64,000 nucleotides of DNA from Acidithiobacillus montserratensis (GTDB lineage Bacteria > Pseudomonadota > Gammaproteobacteria > Acidithiobacillales > Acidithiobacillaceae), in the NCBI RefSeq assembly GCF_018853465.1, contig NZ_JABBOU010000014.1:1-64000 (forward strand), in the 5' to 3' direction. The position numbers and the translations under genes are program-made. The notes beneath the pieces were generated by a model. It was not told the origin of the DNA. It made no database searches and was given only the letters and a program-made list of their open reading frames with translations. Shown here piece after piece: positions 55,520 to 64,000 of this stretch; the stretch's first letter is position 1; every line of letters begins with the position of its first letter.

Positions 55520-56536
55520 ATGTCCGTCAATAATGACCAGACCTCTATGGTATATCGCAGGCTTGGACGGAGTGGTTTGCAAGTGAGCCTTTTTTCTCTG
55601 GGCTCCTGGGTAACCTTCCATAATCAAGTTGATTCTTCAGGTGTGCGCGAAATGATGGCCATGGCCTGGGACGCCGGTGTGAACTTTTTTGATAACGCCG
55701 AAGTGTATGCCAATGGCGAAAGTGAACTGTTGATGGGAAAAGCGCTTAAACAGCTTTCCTGGAATCGTCTTGATTATGTGATTTCCAGCAAATTTTATTG
55801 GGGATTGAAAGGCGGAGATAAGCCCCAATCGTCAATCAATAGCCGCAATACCCTGAATCGGAAATATTTGTTACAGGCGGTCGATGGCAGCTTGCAGCGT
55901 TTAGGCCTGGAATATCTGGATTTGATCTATTGTCATCGGGCAGACCAGCATACGCCTATCGAAGAAACCGTATGGGCCATGCACAATATTATCGAGCAAG
56001 GCAAAGCGCTTTACTGGGGAACCAGCGAGTGGAGCGCCGCTGAAATCATGGCTGCCTGGGAAATCGCCGAGCGCCATCATCTGCATAAGCCGGTGATGGA
56101 ACAACCGGAATATCACTTATTTCATCGTCAGCGGGTGGAAAATGAATATGCCCGCTTATATGAACATATGAGTTTGGGTTTGACTACCTGGAGCCCCTTG
56201 GCTTCCGGGCTATTAACGGGAAAATATCTAAAAGGCATTCCAGAGGGAAGTCGTGCTTCTTTACCGGCACTCTCTTTTTTGAAAGAAGGTTTGCTGGATC
56301 AGGATAAAAATGCTGCAGTCGCAGAGCTGCAGGGGTTGGCGCAATCCATAAACTGCAGTGTTTCGCAACTGGCATTGGCCTGGGTGGCTCATAATCCGCA
56401 TGTGAGTTCCGTCATTCTGGGGGCGTCGCGCAAGGAGCAACTGCAGGAAAATCTTGCGGCTATCAATGTCTTTAAGGCATTAACTCCGGAAATTATCCAG
56501 CAAATGGAGTCCATAACGGAAAAATATGCAGACTGA
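55520..56536 (+). CDS. Aldo-keto reductase, Kv-beta-like
   Basis: 338 residues. '[20 protein letters not shown]' at the start, the catalytic tetrad in '[14 protein letters not shown]' (Asp, Tyr), 'ISSKFYWG' (Lys) and '[10 protein letters not shown]' (His), and '[19 protein letters not shown]' for NADPH binding. Closest in pattern to the potassium-channel-beta/L-glyceraldehyde-3-phosphate reductase branch, which reduces aldehydes. It is divergent from the short-chain dehydrogenase across 224 bases and has an AAGGAG site. Whether the shared operator also controls it is not clear. Confidence 0.9.
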   Translation: MSVNNDQTSMVYRRLGRSGLQVSLFSLGSWVTFHNQVDSSGVREMMAMAWDAGVNFFDNAEVYANGESELLMGKALKQLSWNRLDYVISSKFYWGLKGGDKPQSSINSRNTLNRKYLLQAVDGSLQRLGLEYLDLIYCHRADQHTPIEETVWAMHNIIEQGKALYWGTSEWSAAEIMAAWEIAERHHLHKPVMEQPEYHLFHRQRVENEYARLYEHMSLGLTTWSPLASGLLTGKYLKGIPEGSRASLPALSFLKEGLLDQDKNAAVAELQGLAQSINCSVSQLALAWVAHNPHVSSVILGASRKEQLQENLAAINVFKALTPEIIQQMESITEKYAD

Positions 56537-56617
56537 AAAAGCCGGTTTAGCGCAGTAGATTATGCTTTGCAAGGTACTTCTTGGATAAGCCATAATCAAC
56601 CGATAGTATCAGGATGA

Positions 56618-57451
56618 CTATTTCTTATGGTCATCCTCATTCCGGAAGCTTTCTTCTGCAGCATCCATTTCATCGGCGGCGCTACGTTCAGGCATCTGCT
56701 CGTCTGCATCTGCGGTTTGTTCTGGCATTGGTTTAGGTGCCGGAATTCTGGCCGCGAAGAACAGGCCCAACTCGAAGAGCATGTACATGGGAATGAGGAG
56801 CAGCACCATGGACATGACATCGGGCGGGCTGAGGATGGCTGAGGCGATGGCACAGACCAAAAAGGCATAGCGCCGGCTTCGTCGTAATGTGGCCACCTGA
56901 AGGATGCCCACCCGCACCAGCACGACAATCAAAATGGGAATCTGAAAAGCCAGACCAAAAGCCAGGGAAAACTTCACAATCAGGGACAGATAGCTGTCCA
57001 CTTTGGGCATGGCGGTGATGTCCGACCCGGAAAAACTGGTAAAAAATCGGAAAGCATTGGGAAAAACGACAAAATACGCAAAGAGCATGCCGCCTACAAA
57101 CAAAAAAATGGAGGCGAAAATCAGCGGGAAAAATGCCTTACGTTCATGTTCATACAAGCCCGGGGCCAGAAATGCCCAGAATTGATAGAGCACTACAGGC
57201 AATGCCAGTACAAATCCGGAAATCAGGGATAATTGTACATAGGTGAGAAACACTTCGGGAAGACTGGTGTAAATCAGATGGCTGCCCTTGGGCAGAACCG
57301 CAATCAAGGGTGCAGCAAGGATATTATAAATGCTTTTAGAGAAAGGATAGGAAACCAGAAAACCGACAAAAATGGCAATGATGGCTATCAGCACCCGTCG
57401 GCGCAGTTCCAGCAAGTGCCCCAAAAAAGTATTTTCCGCCAGCTTCTCCAT
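56618..57451 (-). CDS. tatC: Twin-arginine translocase subunit TatC
   Basis: 277 residues with six membrane segments. 'FLGHLLELRRRVLIAIIAIF' at the N-terminus, 'YQFWAFLAPGLYEHERKAFF' and 'FGLAFQIPILIVVLVRVGIL' are the standard TatC blocks. It recognises twin-arginine signal peptides. The C-terminal about 45 residues are an acidic tail rich in Glu/Asp. The gene lies 128 bases after tatB, unusually far compared with the 6 bases between tatA and tatB. Confidence 0.96.
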   Translation of the reverse strand: MEKLAENTFLGHLLELRRRVLIAIIAIFVGFLVSYPFSKSIYNILAAPLIAVLPKGSHLIYTSLPEVFLTYVQLSLISGFVLALPVVLYQFWAFLAPGLYEHERKAFFPLIFASIFLFVGGMLFAYFVVFPNAFRFFTSFSGSDITAMPKVDSYLSLIVKFSLAFGLAFQIPILIVVLVRVGILQVATLRRSRRYAFLVCAIASAILSPPDVMSMVLLLIPMYMLFELGLFFAARIPAPKPMPEQTADADEQMPERSAADEMDAAEESFRNEDDHKK

Positions 57452-57579
57452 GGTTATGCAATTTCCTCAGGCGGAATATCAGGGACAAAGTGACAAAAAC
57501 AATTCGGGAGATGTCCAAGAATAAAAGGGGTGCAGGATAAAATAAAGATCATCGCTCCATCAGCGGTGAAAAAAAGCCA

Positions 57580-57978
57580 TCAGTGCAGCCGATCTTCCGG
57601 TCCGGGACGATCATCGGCATGCATCGTCGCTGGGATGGTATCTATATCCAGCTCCCCCTGTCTGCCGCCGCTGGTTTCCGGAACTGCCACTGTTGCAGAA
57701 GAGGCATTTTCACTGCTCGCCCGGAGTGATGAGGACGCGGTGATATCACCGGGCAGCAACTCCTCATTGGCATAATCGTGGATTTTGTCGGCTTCTTTCC
57801 GTAACTCGTCGAGCAAGAGCTGCTGCTCTACCTCGGAGCGCAGGCCAGTCATGGTACGGCGCATGACCCCGTACCATTTGCCGGCAGTCCGCGCAAGTTC
57901 CGGCATTTTTTCCGGGCCGACCACGAGCAGGACAATAATCCCGAGAAGTGCCAGTTCACCGAAGCTGAAATCAAACAT
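57580..57978 (-). CDS. tatB: Twin-arginine translocase subunit TatB
   Basis: 132 residues: 'MFDFSFGELALLGIIVLLVV' followed by GPEKMPELAR, the defining TatB start, with a membrane helix and then an amphipathic helix, and a variable C-terminal part. It forms the receptor with TatC. It lies 6 bases after tatA. Confidence 0.94.
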   Translation of the reverse strand: MFDFSFGELALLGIIVLLVVGPEKMPELARTAGKWYGVMRRTMTGLRSEVEQQLLLDELRKEADKIHDYANEELLPGDITASSSLRASSENASSATVAVPETSGGRQGELDIDTIPATMHADDRPGPEDRLH

Positions 57979-57984
57979 GGCGGA

Positions 57985-58209
57985 TCAACGATTAACGGTT
58001 TCGTGCTCTTTGCTGGGCTGGACACTGGCATCAATGGTATGGCCGATGCTTGCGTCCTTCTTTTCTTCCTCTTCCTTAACGGCGGAGCGGAAGCTCTTGA
58101 TGGCGGAACCCAGATCCGAACCGACATTACGTAATTTGGCGGTTCCAAAAAGCGCTACCACTATCAACAAAATGATCACTAAATGCCAGATACTAAAAGC
58201 GCCCATCAC
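57985..58209 (-). CDS. tatA: Twin-arginine translocase subunit TatA
   Basis: 74 residues. '[20 protein letters not shown]' then [13 protein letters not shown], a short membrane helix, hinge and amphipathic helix, with the acidic/basic motif EEEEKK after it. TatA oligomers form the protein-conducting element. It begins the tat part of the histidine-tat run, 72 bases after hisIE. Confidence 0.95.
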   Translation of the reverse strand: MMGAFSIWHLVIILLIVVALFGTAKLRNVGSDLGSAIKSFRSAVKEEEEKKDASIGHTIDASVQPSKEHETVNR

Positions 58210-58281
58210 TGCTCTCCTTGCCCCAAGGGGGCTATGCGCTACAAGCTAACTCTTTGACCATAGGAAAAAATATTGGTTGCG

Positions 58282-58986
58282 TCAAGCTGGTGGACGGCGT
58301 GCTGCCTTTTCTTCCAGACCGGAAACACCCTCACGTCTCGCCAGTTCTCCGAGGACGTCATCAATATGCAATTCCTGTTCCTCCAAGGCGACCATCACGT
58401 GAAAGAGCAGATCGGCGGCTTCGGCAATAATCGGTTTTTGCTCATGATTTTTGCATGCTAGAACAAACTCCGTGGCTTCTTCACCGACTTTTTTCAAAAT
58501 CCGGTCCTGTCCGCCATGGAGCAGCTGCGCCACGTAGGACTGGCCGGGATCAGCCTGCCGGCGTTGCTGCAGAGTGGCTTGCAGGCTGTCGAGAATGCTG
58601 CCGGGTGGCGGTGCCTGGTGTTGCCAGCCAGCGCTGTCAGCCAGCCCCTGAAAAAAACAGGTAGGCTCTCCGGTATGACAGGCGGCTCCTTCCTGAATGA
58701 CGCGCATCAGCAGGGTATCTCCGTCACAATCCAGGCGCAGGTCAATCAGATGCTGATAATGTCCGGAGCTTTCTCCCTTGCGCCACAGGGCCTGACGGGA
58801 GCGTGACCAGTAGGTGCCCATTTTGTCCTGCAAGGTCGCCTGGAGGGCTTCGGCATTCATCCAAGCCAGCATCAATACCTGACCGGTGCGGGCATCTTGG
58901 GTGATGGTCGGTACCAGACCATCGGCGTTCCAGTGGATGGCGCTCAGTAGTGCGGTGTATGACGGGTCACCCATGTTGTTGTCCAC
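58282..58986 (-). CDS. hisIE: Bifunctional phosphoribosyl-AMP cyclohydrolase / phosphoribosyl-ATP pyrophosphatase
   Basis: 234 residues. The N-terminal half has HisI zinc/active-site motifs ('LRLDCDGDTLLMRVIQEG', 'ACHTGEPTCFFQ'), and the C-terminal half (about 135-225) has HisE motifs ('KKVGEEATEFVLACKN', 'EAADLLFHVMVALEE'). It carries out steps 2 and 3 of histidine synthesis. The fusion resembles enterobacterial HisIE. Start GTG 58986 or ATG 58974 are both possible. Confidence 0.95.
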   Translation of the reverse strand: MDNNMGDPSYTALLSAIHWNADGLVPTITQDARTGQVLMLAWMNAEALQATLQDKMGTYWSRSRQALWRKGESSGHYQHLIDLRLDCDGDTLLMRVIQEGAACHTGEPTCFFQGLADSAGWQHQAPPPGSILDSLQATLQQRRQADPGQSYVAQLLHGGQDRILKKVGEEATEFVLACKNHEQKPIIAEAADLLFHVMVALEEQELHIDDVLGELARREGVSGLEEKAARRPPA

Positions 58987-59055
58987 TCTCTCGATGTTCG
59001 ACTCTTGCTGGTAGATTACGCAAAACGCACCGGGCTGGATGCAAGCCCCGAATTT

Positions 59056-59817
59056 TCAGATCGATTCCCGTACGGGAATACCGGCTTTGGCCATCTCGGC
59101 CTTGACCTCGGCAATACGAAACTGGCCAAAATGAAAGACGCTGGCGGCCAGCACCGCATCGGCATGGCCTTGCAGTACCCCATCGGCAAAATGGGTGATG
59201 GCGCCAACGCCGCCCGAAGCGATGACCGGAACCGCAACCGCATCGCTGACCGCGCGAGTGAGTTCCAGATCAAATCCTTGACCGGTACCATCGCGGTCCA
59301 TGCTGGTCAGCAGAATTTCACCAGCACCGTAATCCGCCATGCGTTGGGCCCAGCTAACCGCGTCGAGGCCGGTGGCATGACGCCCGCCATGGGTGAAGAC
59401 TTCCCAGTGATCTCCCACCCGTTTGGCATCAATGGCCACGACAATGCAGGAGTTGCCAAAACGCCGGGCAGCAGCTCGCACCAGCTCCGGTTCTTTGACG
59501 GCGGCGCTGTTGATGCTGATCTTGTCCGCTCCCGCCAGCAGTAGCTGGCGGATATCGTCCACGCTGCGTACCCCACCACCGACGGTCAAGGGAATGAATA
59601 CCTGGGCGGCGACTGCCGAAACCACATCGGCGAGAGTGCCTCTTTGTTCATAACTGGCAGAAATGTCGAGAAAAGTCAGCTCATCGGCGCCTTCGTCGTT
59701 GTAACGTCTGGCAACCTCCACCGGATCACCGGCATCGCGCAGGGCCACAAACTGGACGCCCTTGACCACGCGCCCGTGGTCAATGTCCAGACAGGGAATG
59801 ATGCGCTTGGCGAGCAT
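59056..59817 (-). CDS. hisF: Imidazole glycerol phosphate synthase, cyclase subunit
   Basis: 253 residues from ATG 59817. '[20 protein letters not shown]' holds the first catalytic Asp and '[20 protein letters not shown]' the second, in a TIM barrel of the HisA/HisF family. It works with HisH to make imidazole glycerol phosphate. It begins 4 bases after hisA. Confidence 0.97.
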   Translation of the reverse strand: MLAKRIIPCLDIDHGRVVKGVQFVALRDAGDPVEVARRYNDEGADELTFLDISASYEQRGTLADVVSAVAAQVFIPLTVGGGVRSVDDIRQLLLAGADKISINSAAVKEPELVRAAARRFGNSCIVVAIDAKRVGDHWEVFTHGGRHATGLDAVSWAQRMADYGAGEILLTSMDRDGTGQGFDLELTRAVSDAVAVPVIASGGVGAITHFADGVLQGHADAVLAASVFHFGQFRIAEVKAEMAKAGIPVRESI

Positions 59818-59821
59818 CCGC

Positions 59822-60550
59822 CTAAGCCTCGGCCTGGGCGCGAGCGCTGGCAAAATCCAGGCTGCCTTCATAAATGGCCCGCCCGGTGATGGCGCCGGTG
59901 ATACCGTCTTCTTCATGGGCCTTGAGTTCCAGCACCTGCTGCAGATCGGCAATCCCGCCGGAGGCGATGACGGGAACAGGAACCGCCTGTGCCAGGGCGA
60001 CGGTAGCGGGAATGTTGGGCCCGCTCAACATGCCATCGCGGCTGATATCTGTATATATGATGGCTTCGATACCATCAGCAGCAAAATGTTGGGCGAGATC
60101 TACGGGATCATGGCGCGACAGCTTGGACCAGCCCTCGGTAGCAACTTTCCCGTCCCGGGCGTCGATGCCGACCATGATATGTCCCGGAAAGCTGACGGCC
60201 GCGTCCCGCACGAATCCCGGAGCCTTGACGGCCTGGGTGCCGATGATGACATAGCGGACCCCCGCCTGGATGTAGATTTCGATTTGTTCCTCACTGCGGA
60301 TGCCGCCACCGACCTGGATTTCCAGATCGGGAAAGCGTTCGCAGATGGCGGCAATAGCCTGGGCATTGACGGGTGTGCCTTGGACCGCACCATCCAGATC
60401 GACAATATGCAGGCGTTTGGCGCCACCATCTACCCAGCGCTGGGCAGTGGCTACGGGGTCATCGGAAAAAATGGTATGGTCTTCCATCCGTCCCTGGCGC
60501 AAGCGCACACAACTCCCGCCCTTGAGGTCGATGGCCGGAATCAACAACAT
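59822..60550 (-). CDS. hisA: ProFAR isomerase (phosphoribosylformimino-AICAR-P isomerase)
   Basis: 242 residues from ATG 60550. '[20 protein letters not shown]' with the catalytic Asp, and '[20 protein letters not shown]' with the second catalytic Asp. TIM barrel, step 4 of histidine synthesis. It follows hisH by 39 bases. Confidence 0.97.
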   Translation of the reverse strand: MLLIPAIDLKGGSCVRLRQGRMEDHTIFSDDPVATAQRWVDGGAKRLHIVDLDGAVQGTPVNAQAIAAICERFPDLEIQVGGGIRSEEQIEIYIQAGVRYVIIGTQAVKAPGFVRDAAVSFPGHIMVGIDARDGKVATEGWSKLSRHDPVDLAQHFAADGIEAIIYTDISRDGMLSGPNIPATVALAQAVPVPVIASGGIADLQQVLELKAHEEDGITGAITGRAIYEGSLDFASARAQAEA

Positions 60551-60589
60551 GACAACATCCTCCATAAAATCATTTTGAGCGTCATCTGC

Positions 60590-61255
60590 TTACATTGCAC
60601 ATTGGGAGCCGCAATCGCCATCCCAGGTGAGAAAGTTGCCGAGCAGACGAAGTCCAGCATTGCCGCTTTTTTCCGGATGGCATTGCAGGGCAAAAAGGTT
60701 GTCTGCCGCCACTGCTGCGCAGAAAGGGAAAGCATAGTCGCTGAAAGCGGCAAGTATTTCCGGTGCCGCAGGCTCCACATAATAGGAATGCACAAAATAA
60801 AACCGGGCATTCTGGGGGACGCCGGCAAAAAGCGGATGATCCACCAGTTGATGCAATTCATTCCAGCCCATGTGGGGGATTTTCAGGCGTTGTCCGTCGG
60901 GTGTTTGCAGGGCTTCCTCGGGAAAAGGGATGACCCGCCCCGGCAGCAGGCCAAGCCCCGCATGTTCACCATGTTCTGCACTGCTGTCCATGAGCATTTG
61001 CATGCCCAGACAGATGCCCAGAAAGGGGCGGGTCTGGGCGGCCACCCGGACAAAATCACTGAGCTCCCGGGCTTCCAGGGCGGCCATGCAATCCCCGAAA
61101 GCGCCGACGCCGGGAAAAATAATCCGGTCAGTAGTCGCCAGCTCACTCACCTGATCGCTGACGATGGCCTTGCCACCCAGATATTCCACGGCTTTGGCCA
61201 CGGAATACAAGTTGCCCATGCCGTAATCAATAATGCCCACCCGTGCGCCATTCAT
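60590..61255 (-). CDS. hisH: Imidazole glycerol phosphate synthase, glutaminase subunit
   Basis: 221 residues. The class I glutaminase nucleophile is in '[20 protein letters not shown]', and the His/Glu of the triad is in '[18 protein letters not shown]'. It supplies ammonia to HisF. It overlaps hisB by 4 bases (ATGA). Confidence 0.97.
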   Translation of the reverse strand: MNGARVGIIDYGMGNLYSVAKAVEYLGGKAIVSDQVSELATTDRIIFPGVGAFGDCMAALEARELSDFVRVAAQTRPFLGICLGMQMLMDSSAEHGEHAGLGLLPGRVIPFPEEALQTPDGQRLKIPHMGWNELHQLVDHPLFAGVPQNARFYFVHSYYVEPAAPEILAAFSDYAFPFCAAVAADNLFALQCHPEKSGNAGLRLLGNFLTWDGDCGSQCAM

Positions 61256-61851
61256 AAGCTCAAGGTGCCTTTGGTGCTGGGCACATGGCCGGCCATGCGC
61301 GGGTCGGGAGTGACCGCCATGCGCAGGGCGCGGCCACAGGCCTTGAACAGGGTTTCAGCGATGTGGTGGGCGTTGCGGCCGCGCAGGGCATCCAGATGCA
61401 GGGTGAGCATGGCATGGTTGACAAAACCCTGGAAAAACTCATGAAAAAGGTCCACATCAAAGCCGCCGACCTGGGCACGGGGGAATTCCACGGCAAATAC
61501 CAGGCCCGGACGCCCGGAAAGGTCTACCACGACCCGGGACAGCGCCTCGTCCAGGGGCACATAGGCATGTCCGTAGCGTTGGATGCCGGATTTATCCCCC
61601 ACCGCCCGGGCAAAGGCCTGGCCCAGGGTGATGCCAATGTCTTCGACGCTGTGGTGGGCGTCAATCTCCAGATCTCCCTGCGCCTGAATGTGCAGATCAA
61701 AAAGTCCATGGCGGACAATCTGATGGATCATATGGTCCAGGAAAGGCAGACCGGTGTGTAAATCTGCCTGACCGCTGCCATCCAGGTTGAGCTGCACACG
61801 AATCTGGGTCTCCAGAGTGTTTCTTTCGACTTCGGCTTGACGCGACTTCAC
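61252..61851 (-). CDS. hisB: Imidazoleglycerol-phosphate dehydratase
   Basis: 199 residues, the monofunctional form without a phosphatase domain. Metal-binding motifs are '[17 protein letters not shown]' and '[18 protein letters not shown]'. The separate histidinol-phosphatase is not in this window. It overlaps hisC and hisH by 4 bases each. Confidence 0.97.
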   Translation of the reverse strand: MKSRQAEVERNTLETQIRVQLNLDGSGQADLHTGLPFLDHMIHQIVRHGLFDLHIQAQGDLEIDAHHSVEDIGITLGQAFARAVGDKSGIQRYGHAYVPLDEALSRVVVDLSGRPGLVFAVEFPRAQVGGFDVDLFHEFFQGFVNHAMLTLHLDALRGRNAHHIAETLFKACGRALRMAVTPDPRMAGHVPSTKGTLSL

Positions 61852-62918
61852 AGTAATGACTCCAGTACGGAGAGAAAACGGCTATTTTCGGCGGGTTTGC
61901 CGACACTTACGCGTAGATAGTCGCCGAGACGGGGGTGACCTGTAAAGGCCTTGACCAGCACTCCGCCTTTTTTCAGTCCGTCATAAATGGCTGCGGCTTT
62001 GCCGGGAACGTGAAACAGCAGGAAATTGGCCGCACTCGGCCAGACCGTCAGGCGCAGGGTGGCCATGGTCTTGAACAGCCTTTCCCGCTCGGCACGCAGA
62101 ATCTCGGCCTGATCATCGAGTATGGTGCTGTGCTGGAGAAAAAAAGCCGCACTGCGCTGGGTGAGGATGTTGATATTGTAGGGCAGACGTAGTTTATCCA
62201 GTTCCCGAATCCATTCGGCAGGTCCGGCCAACATCCCCAGACGTAATCCTGCCAGCCCCTCCTTGGACAGGGTGCGCAAGAGGAGCAGGTTGGGATACTG
62301 TCCCAGCCTCCCGGCAAAAGTGGTCTGACTGAAGGCATGATAGGCTTCATCCACCACAACCAGACCCGGAGCTGCCTGGATAATGGCCTCCAGGGCAGCC
62401 TCGGGGAACAGGCTGCCACTGGGATTGTTGGGCCAGTCGAGGAAAATGATGGCCGGCTGATGCTCGCTCATGGCCCGGAGCATGGCGGGCAGGTCCATCT
62501 GAAATTCCGCATCCAGGGGCACGCCGACAAAGGGCAGCCCCAACTGTCCGGCCAACAGGCGGTACATCACGAAACTCGGGTCCACCGCCATGATCGGCCG
62601 CCCCGTCCCGGCTACGGCCGTGACCAGAATCTGAATCAACTCGTCGGAGCCGTTACCGAGCATCAGTTCGATGCCGACCGGCAAGCCGATATGGGTTTTG
62701 AGCGCATTGATGAGGGATTCGGGATGAGGATCCGGGTAGCGATTGAGGGGAGCCTCCGCCAGGCTCTCCAGCCAGGCCTGATGAAGCAGATCGGTTAGCC
62801 CATAAGGATTTTCCATGGCATCCAGCTTGATCAGTCCGCTGCTGGGCGCGACCGCGTAGGCCTTGCTGGCCAGCAGTTCCGGGCGCAATAAGGATTCCAT
62901 CAGGCTCCGGCTACTCAT
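61848..62918 (-). CDS. hisC: Histidinol-phosphate aminotransferase
   Basis: 356 residues of class I/II PLP aminotransferases. '[13 protein letters not shown]' at the substrate side, '[20 protein letters not shown]', and the PLP Lys in '[20 protein letters not shown]'. It converts imidazole acetol phosphate to histidinol phosphate. It overlaps hisD and hisB by 4 bases each. Confidence 0.96.
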   Translation of the reverse strand: MSSRSLMESLLRPELLASKAYAVAPSSGLIKLDAMENPYGLTDLLHQAWLESLAEAPLNRYPDPHPESLINALKTHIGLPVGIELMLGNGSDELIQILVTAVAGTGRPIMAVDPSFVMYRLLAGQLGLPFVGVPLDAEFQMDLPAMLRAMSEHQPAIIFLDWPNNPSGSLFPEAALEAIIQAAPGLVVVDEAYHAFSQTTFAGRLGQYPNLLLLRTLSKEGLAGLRLGMLAGPAEWIRELDKLRLPYNINILTQRSAAFFLQHSTILDDQAEILRAERERLFKTMATLRLTVWPSAANFLLFHVPGKAAAIYDGLKKGGVLVKAFTGHPRLGDYLRVSVGKPAENSRFLSVLESLL

Positions 62919-64000
62919 GACTGGTGATCCGTCACCCGGCAGGCGGCTGAACGGGCATGGGCGGTCAAGCCTTCACCGAGAGCCAGGCGTTCGGCCAGAC
63001 GCCCCAGGGTATTGGCGCCGGCGGGGCTGGCCTGAATCAAGCTGCTGCGCTTGACGAAGTCATACACTCCCAGCGGGGAGGAGAAGCGGGCGCTGCCGCC
63101 CGTGGGCAGGACATGGTTGGGTCCTGCCACATAGTCGCCCAAGGCTTCGCAACTGTGGATGCCCATAAAGATGGCGCCGGCATTGTGAATGTCGGGCAGC
63201 CAGCTTTCCGGGTCGCTGACGGCCAGTTCCAGATGCTCGGCGGCTACCAGATTGGCAACTTGGCAGGCCTCGGCGCGATCCCGCACACGGATGACCGCAC
63301 CGCGATCGGCCCAGCTCTTGCCGGCGATGGGCGCACGGTCGAGCATAGTCAGGGCCTTGTCCACGGCGGCGACTACCGCTTCAATGTGGGCGTCATCCCA
63401 GCTGATAAAAATACTCTGGGCGATTTCATCATGTTCGGCCTGGGAGAGCAGATCCCAGGCCAGCCATTCCGCTGGCGCTGAAGCATCGCTGAGAACCAGG
63501 ATTTCACTGGGTCCGGCAATCATGTCAATGCCGACCCGACCAAAGACCATGCGCTTGGCGGTAGCCACATAAATATTGCCGGGCCCGACAATCTTGTCGA
63601 CGGCGGGGACCGTCTCCGTGCCATAAGCCAGTGCGGCAACGGCCTGGGCACCACCGATGCGAAACACCCGATGCACTCCGGCAATGGCGGCAGCGGCCAG
63701 CACCCAGGGATTGACCTGACCTTTGGGGGTGGGTACTACCATGATGATTTCTTCAACGCCGGCAACCCGGGCAGGAATGGCATTCATCAGAACGGAGCTG
63801 GGGTAGGCTGCCTTGCCGCCGGGAACATAAATCCCTACCCGGGACAGGGGGAGAATGCGTTGCCCCAATCGCGTCCCATCGCTTTCCGTGAAGCTCCAGC
63901 TCGCACTCCGCTGCTGTTCGTGATAACTGCGAATGCGTTGGGCTGCTACTTCCAAGGCCTCGCGCTGCAGGGGCTCCAGGCTGTTGAGAGCTTTTTCCAG
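62915..64000 (-). CDS. hisD: Histidinol dehydrogenase, 5' end beyond the window
   Basis: 361 residues of a normally about 430-residue enzyme; the frame is open to the right edge, so the start lies outside. '[20 protein letters not shown]' and '[14 protein letters not shown]' are near the active site, zinc and catalytic residues are in '[15 protein letters not shown]', and '[19 protein letters not shown]' follows. It performs the last two oxidation steps to histidine. It heads the visible part of the operon; hisG probably lies further right. Confidence 0.97.
   Translation of the reverse strand: MEKALNSLEPLQREALEVAAQRIRSYHEQQRSASWSFTESDGTRLGQRILPLSRVGIYVPGGKAAYPSSVLMNAIPARVAGVEEIIMVVPTPKGQVNPWVLAAAAIAGVHRVFRIGGAQAVAALAYGTETVPAVDKIVGPGNIYVATAKRMVFGRVGIDMIAGPSEILVLSDASAPAEWLAWDLLSQAEHDEIAQSIFISWDDAHIEAVVAAVDKALTMLDRAPIAGKSWADRGAVIRVRDRAEACQVANLVAAEHLELAVSDPESWLPDIHNAGAIFMGIHSCEALGDYVAGPNHVLPTGGSARFSSPLGVYDFVKRSSLIQASPAGANTLGRLAERLALGEGLTAHARSAACRVTDHQS

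Noticed and set aside
59762-61444. 560-residue plus-strand frame across hisA, hisH and hisB
   Set aside because: All three His proteins on the minus strand are complete with catalytic motifs; the plus frame spans gene boundaries, which a real gene would not do here.

Overview
The window is a gene-dense stretch of a Gram-negative proteobacterial chromosome: outer-membrane porins, a Tol-Pal system, lipoproteins, Tat translocase, and long operons with 4-nt ATGA overlaps. The best guess for the organism is an acidophilic sulfur/iron oxidiser of the Acidithiobacillus group. This is an inference from gene content (Pel operon ending in a sugar epimerase, a secreted DsrE-like protein, core-gene layout), not a database match. 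No rRNA, tRNA, CRISPR array or insertion sequence was seen, and no gene-free stretch exceeds 300 bases.

Layout. 1-7470: carbohydrate uptake, with the end of a ribose/xylose-type ABC permease, an OprD-like porin, a complete CUT1-type sugar ABC importer and a sugar-porter MFS protein. 7657-9523: a second porin and a secreted DsrE-like protein. 9677-12443: two adjacent, very unusual membrane proteins that join a GspE/MshE-type N-terminal fold to five DUF202-like modules, each preceded by a ladder of Arg-Thr heptads; this is the strongest candidate for something undescribed. 12444-17556: marC, fmdB-like, aspS, nudB, nadA and an acyltransferase. 17780-18512: a RelE/ParE-type toxin-antitoxin pair with its own operator and a HicB-like scrap. 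18606-25392: yebC, ruvCAB, ybgC, tolQRAB. 25496-28269 (minus): queC, queE, cpoB, pal, a block inverted relative to the usual order after tolB. 28437-31828: hemC, hemD, hemB and a TonB-like protein. 31831-39573 (minus): an MFS carrier and a formaldehyde-to-CO2 module (fghA, frmA, fdhD, a small helix-turn-helix-like protein, a YdeP-type formate dehydrogenase), then a beta-hydroxyacid dehydrogenase. 39764-39967: cold-shock protein.

40055-53584 (minus): a complete Pel exopolysaccharide operon, pelA to pelG plus an epimerase. PelB is encoded as three separately exported polypeptides rather than one long chain. PelD keeps an RxxD motif where the c-di-GMP inhibitory site is expected. 53777-56536: nitroreductase, short-chain dehydrogenase and aldo-keto reductase. 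The dehydrogenase promoter shares a near-identical promoter/operator module with the beta-hydroxyacid dehydrogenase promoter 16 kb away, suggesting a small reductase regulon. 56618-64000 (minus): histidine biosynthesis (hisD-C-B-H-A-F-IE) running into tatA-tatB-tatC.

How it fits together: the window combines house-keeping operons (histidine, haem, queuosine, Holliday-junction resolution, envelope integrity) with accessory modules for organic carbon uptake, C1 oxidation, electrophile reduction and biofilm matrix export. The Pel genes, especially pelG to pelD, look clearly more A+T-rich than their surroundings. Coordinates of starts were chosen from ribosome-binding sites and family N-termini where possible. 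All family assignments come from reading motifs by eye, with no searches run.
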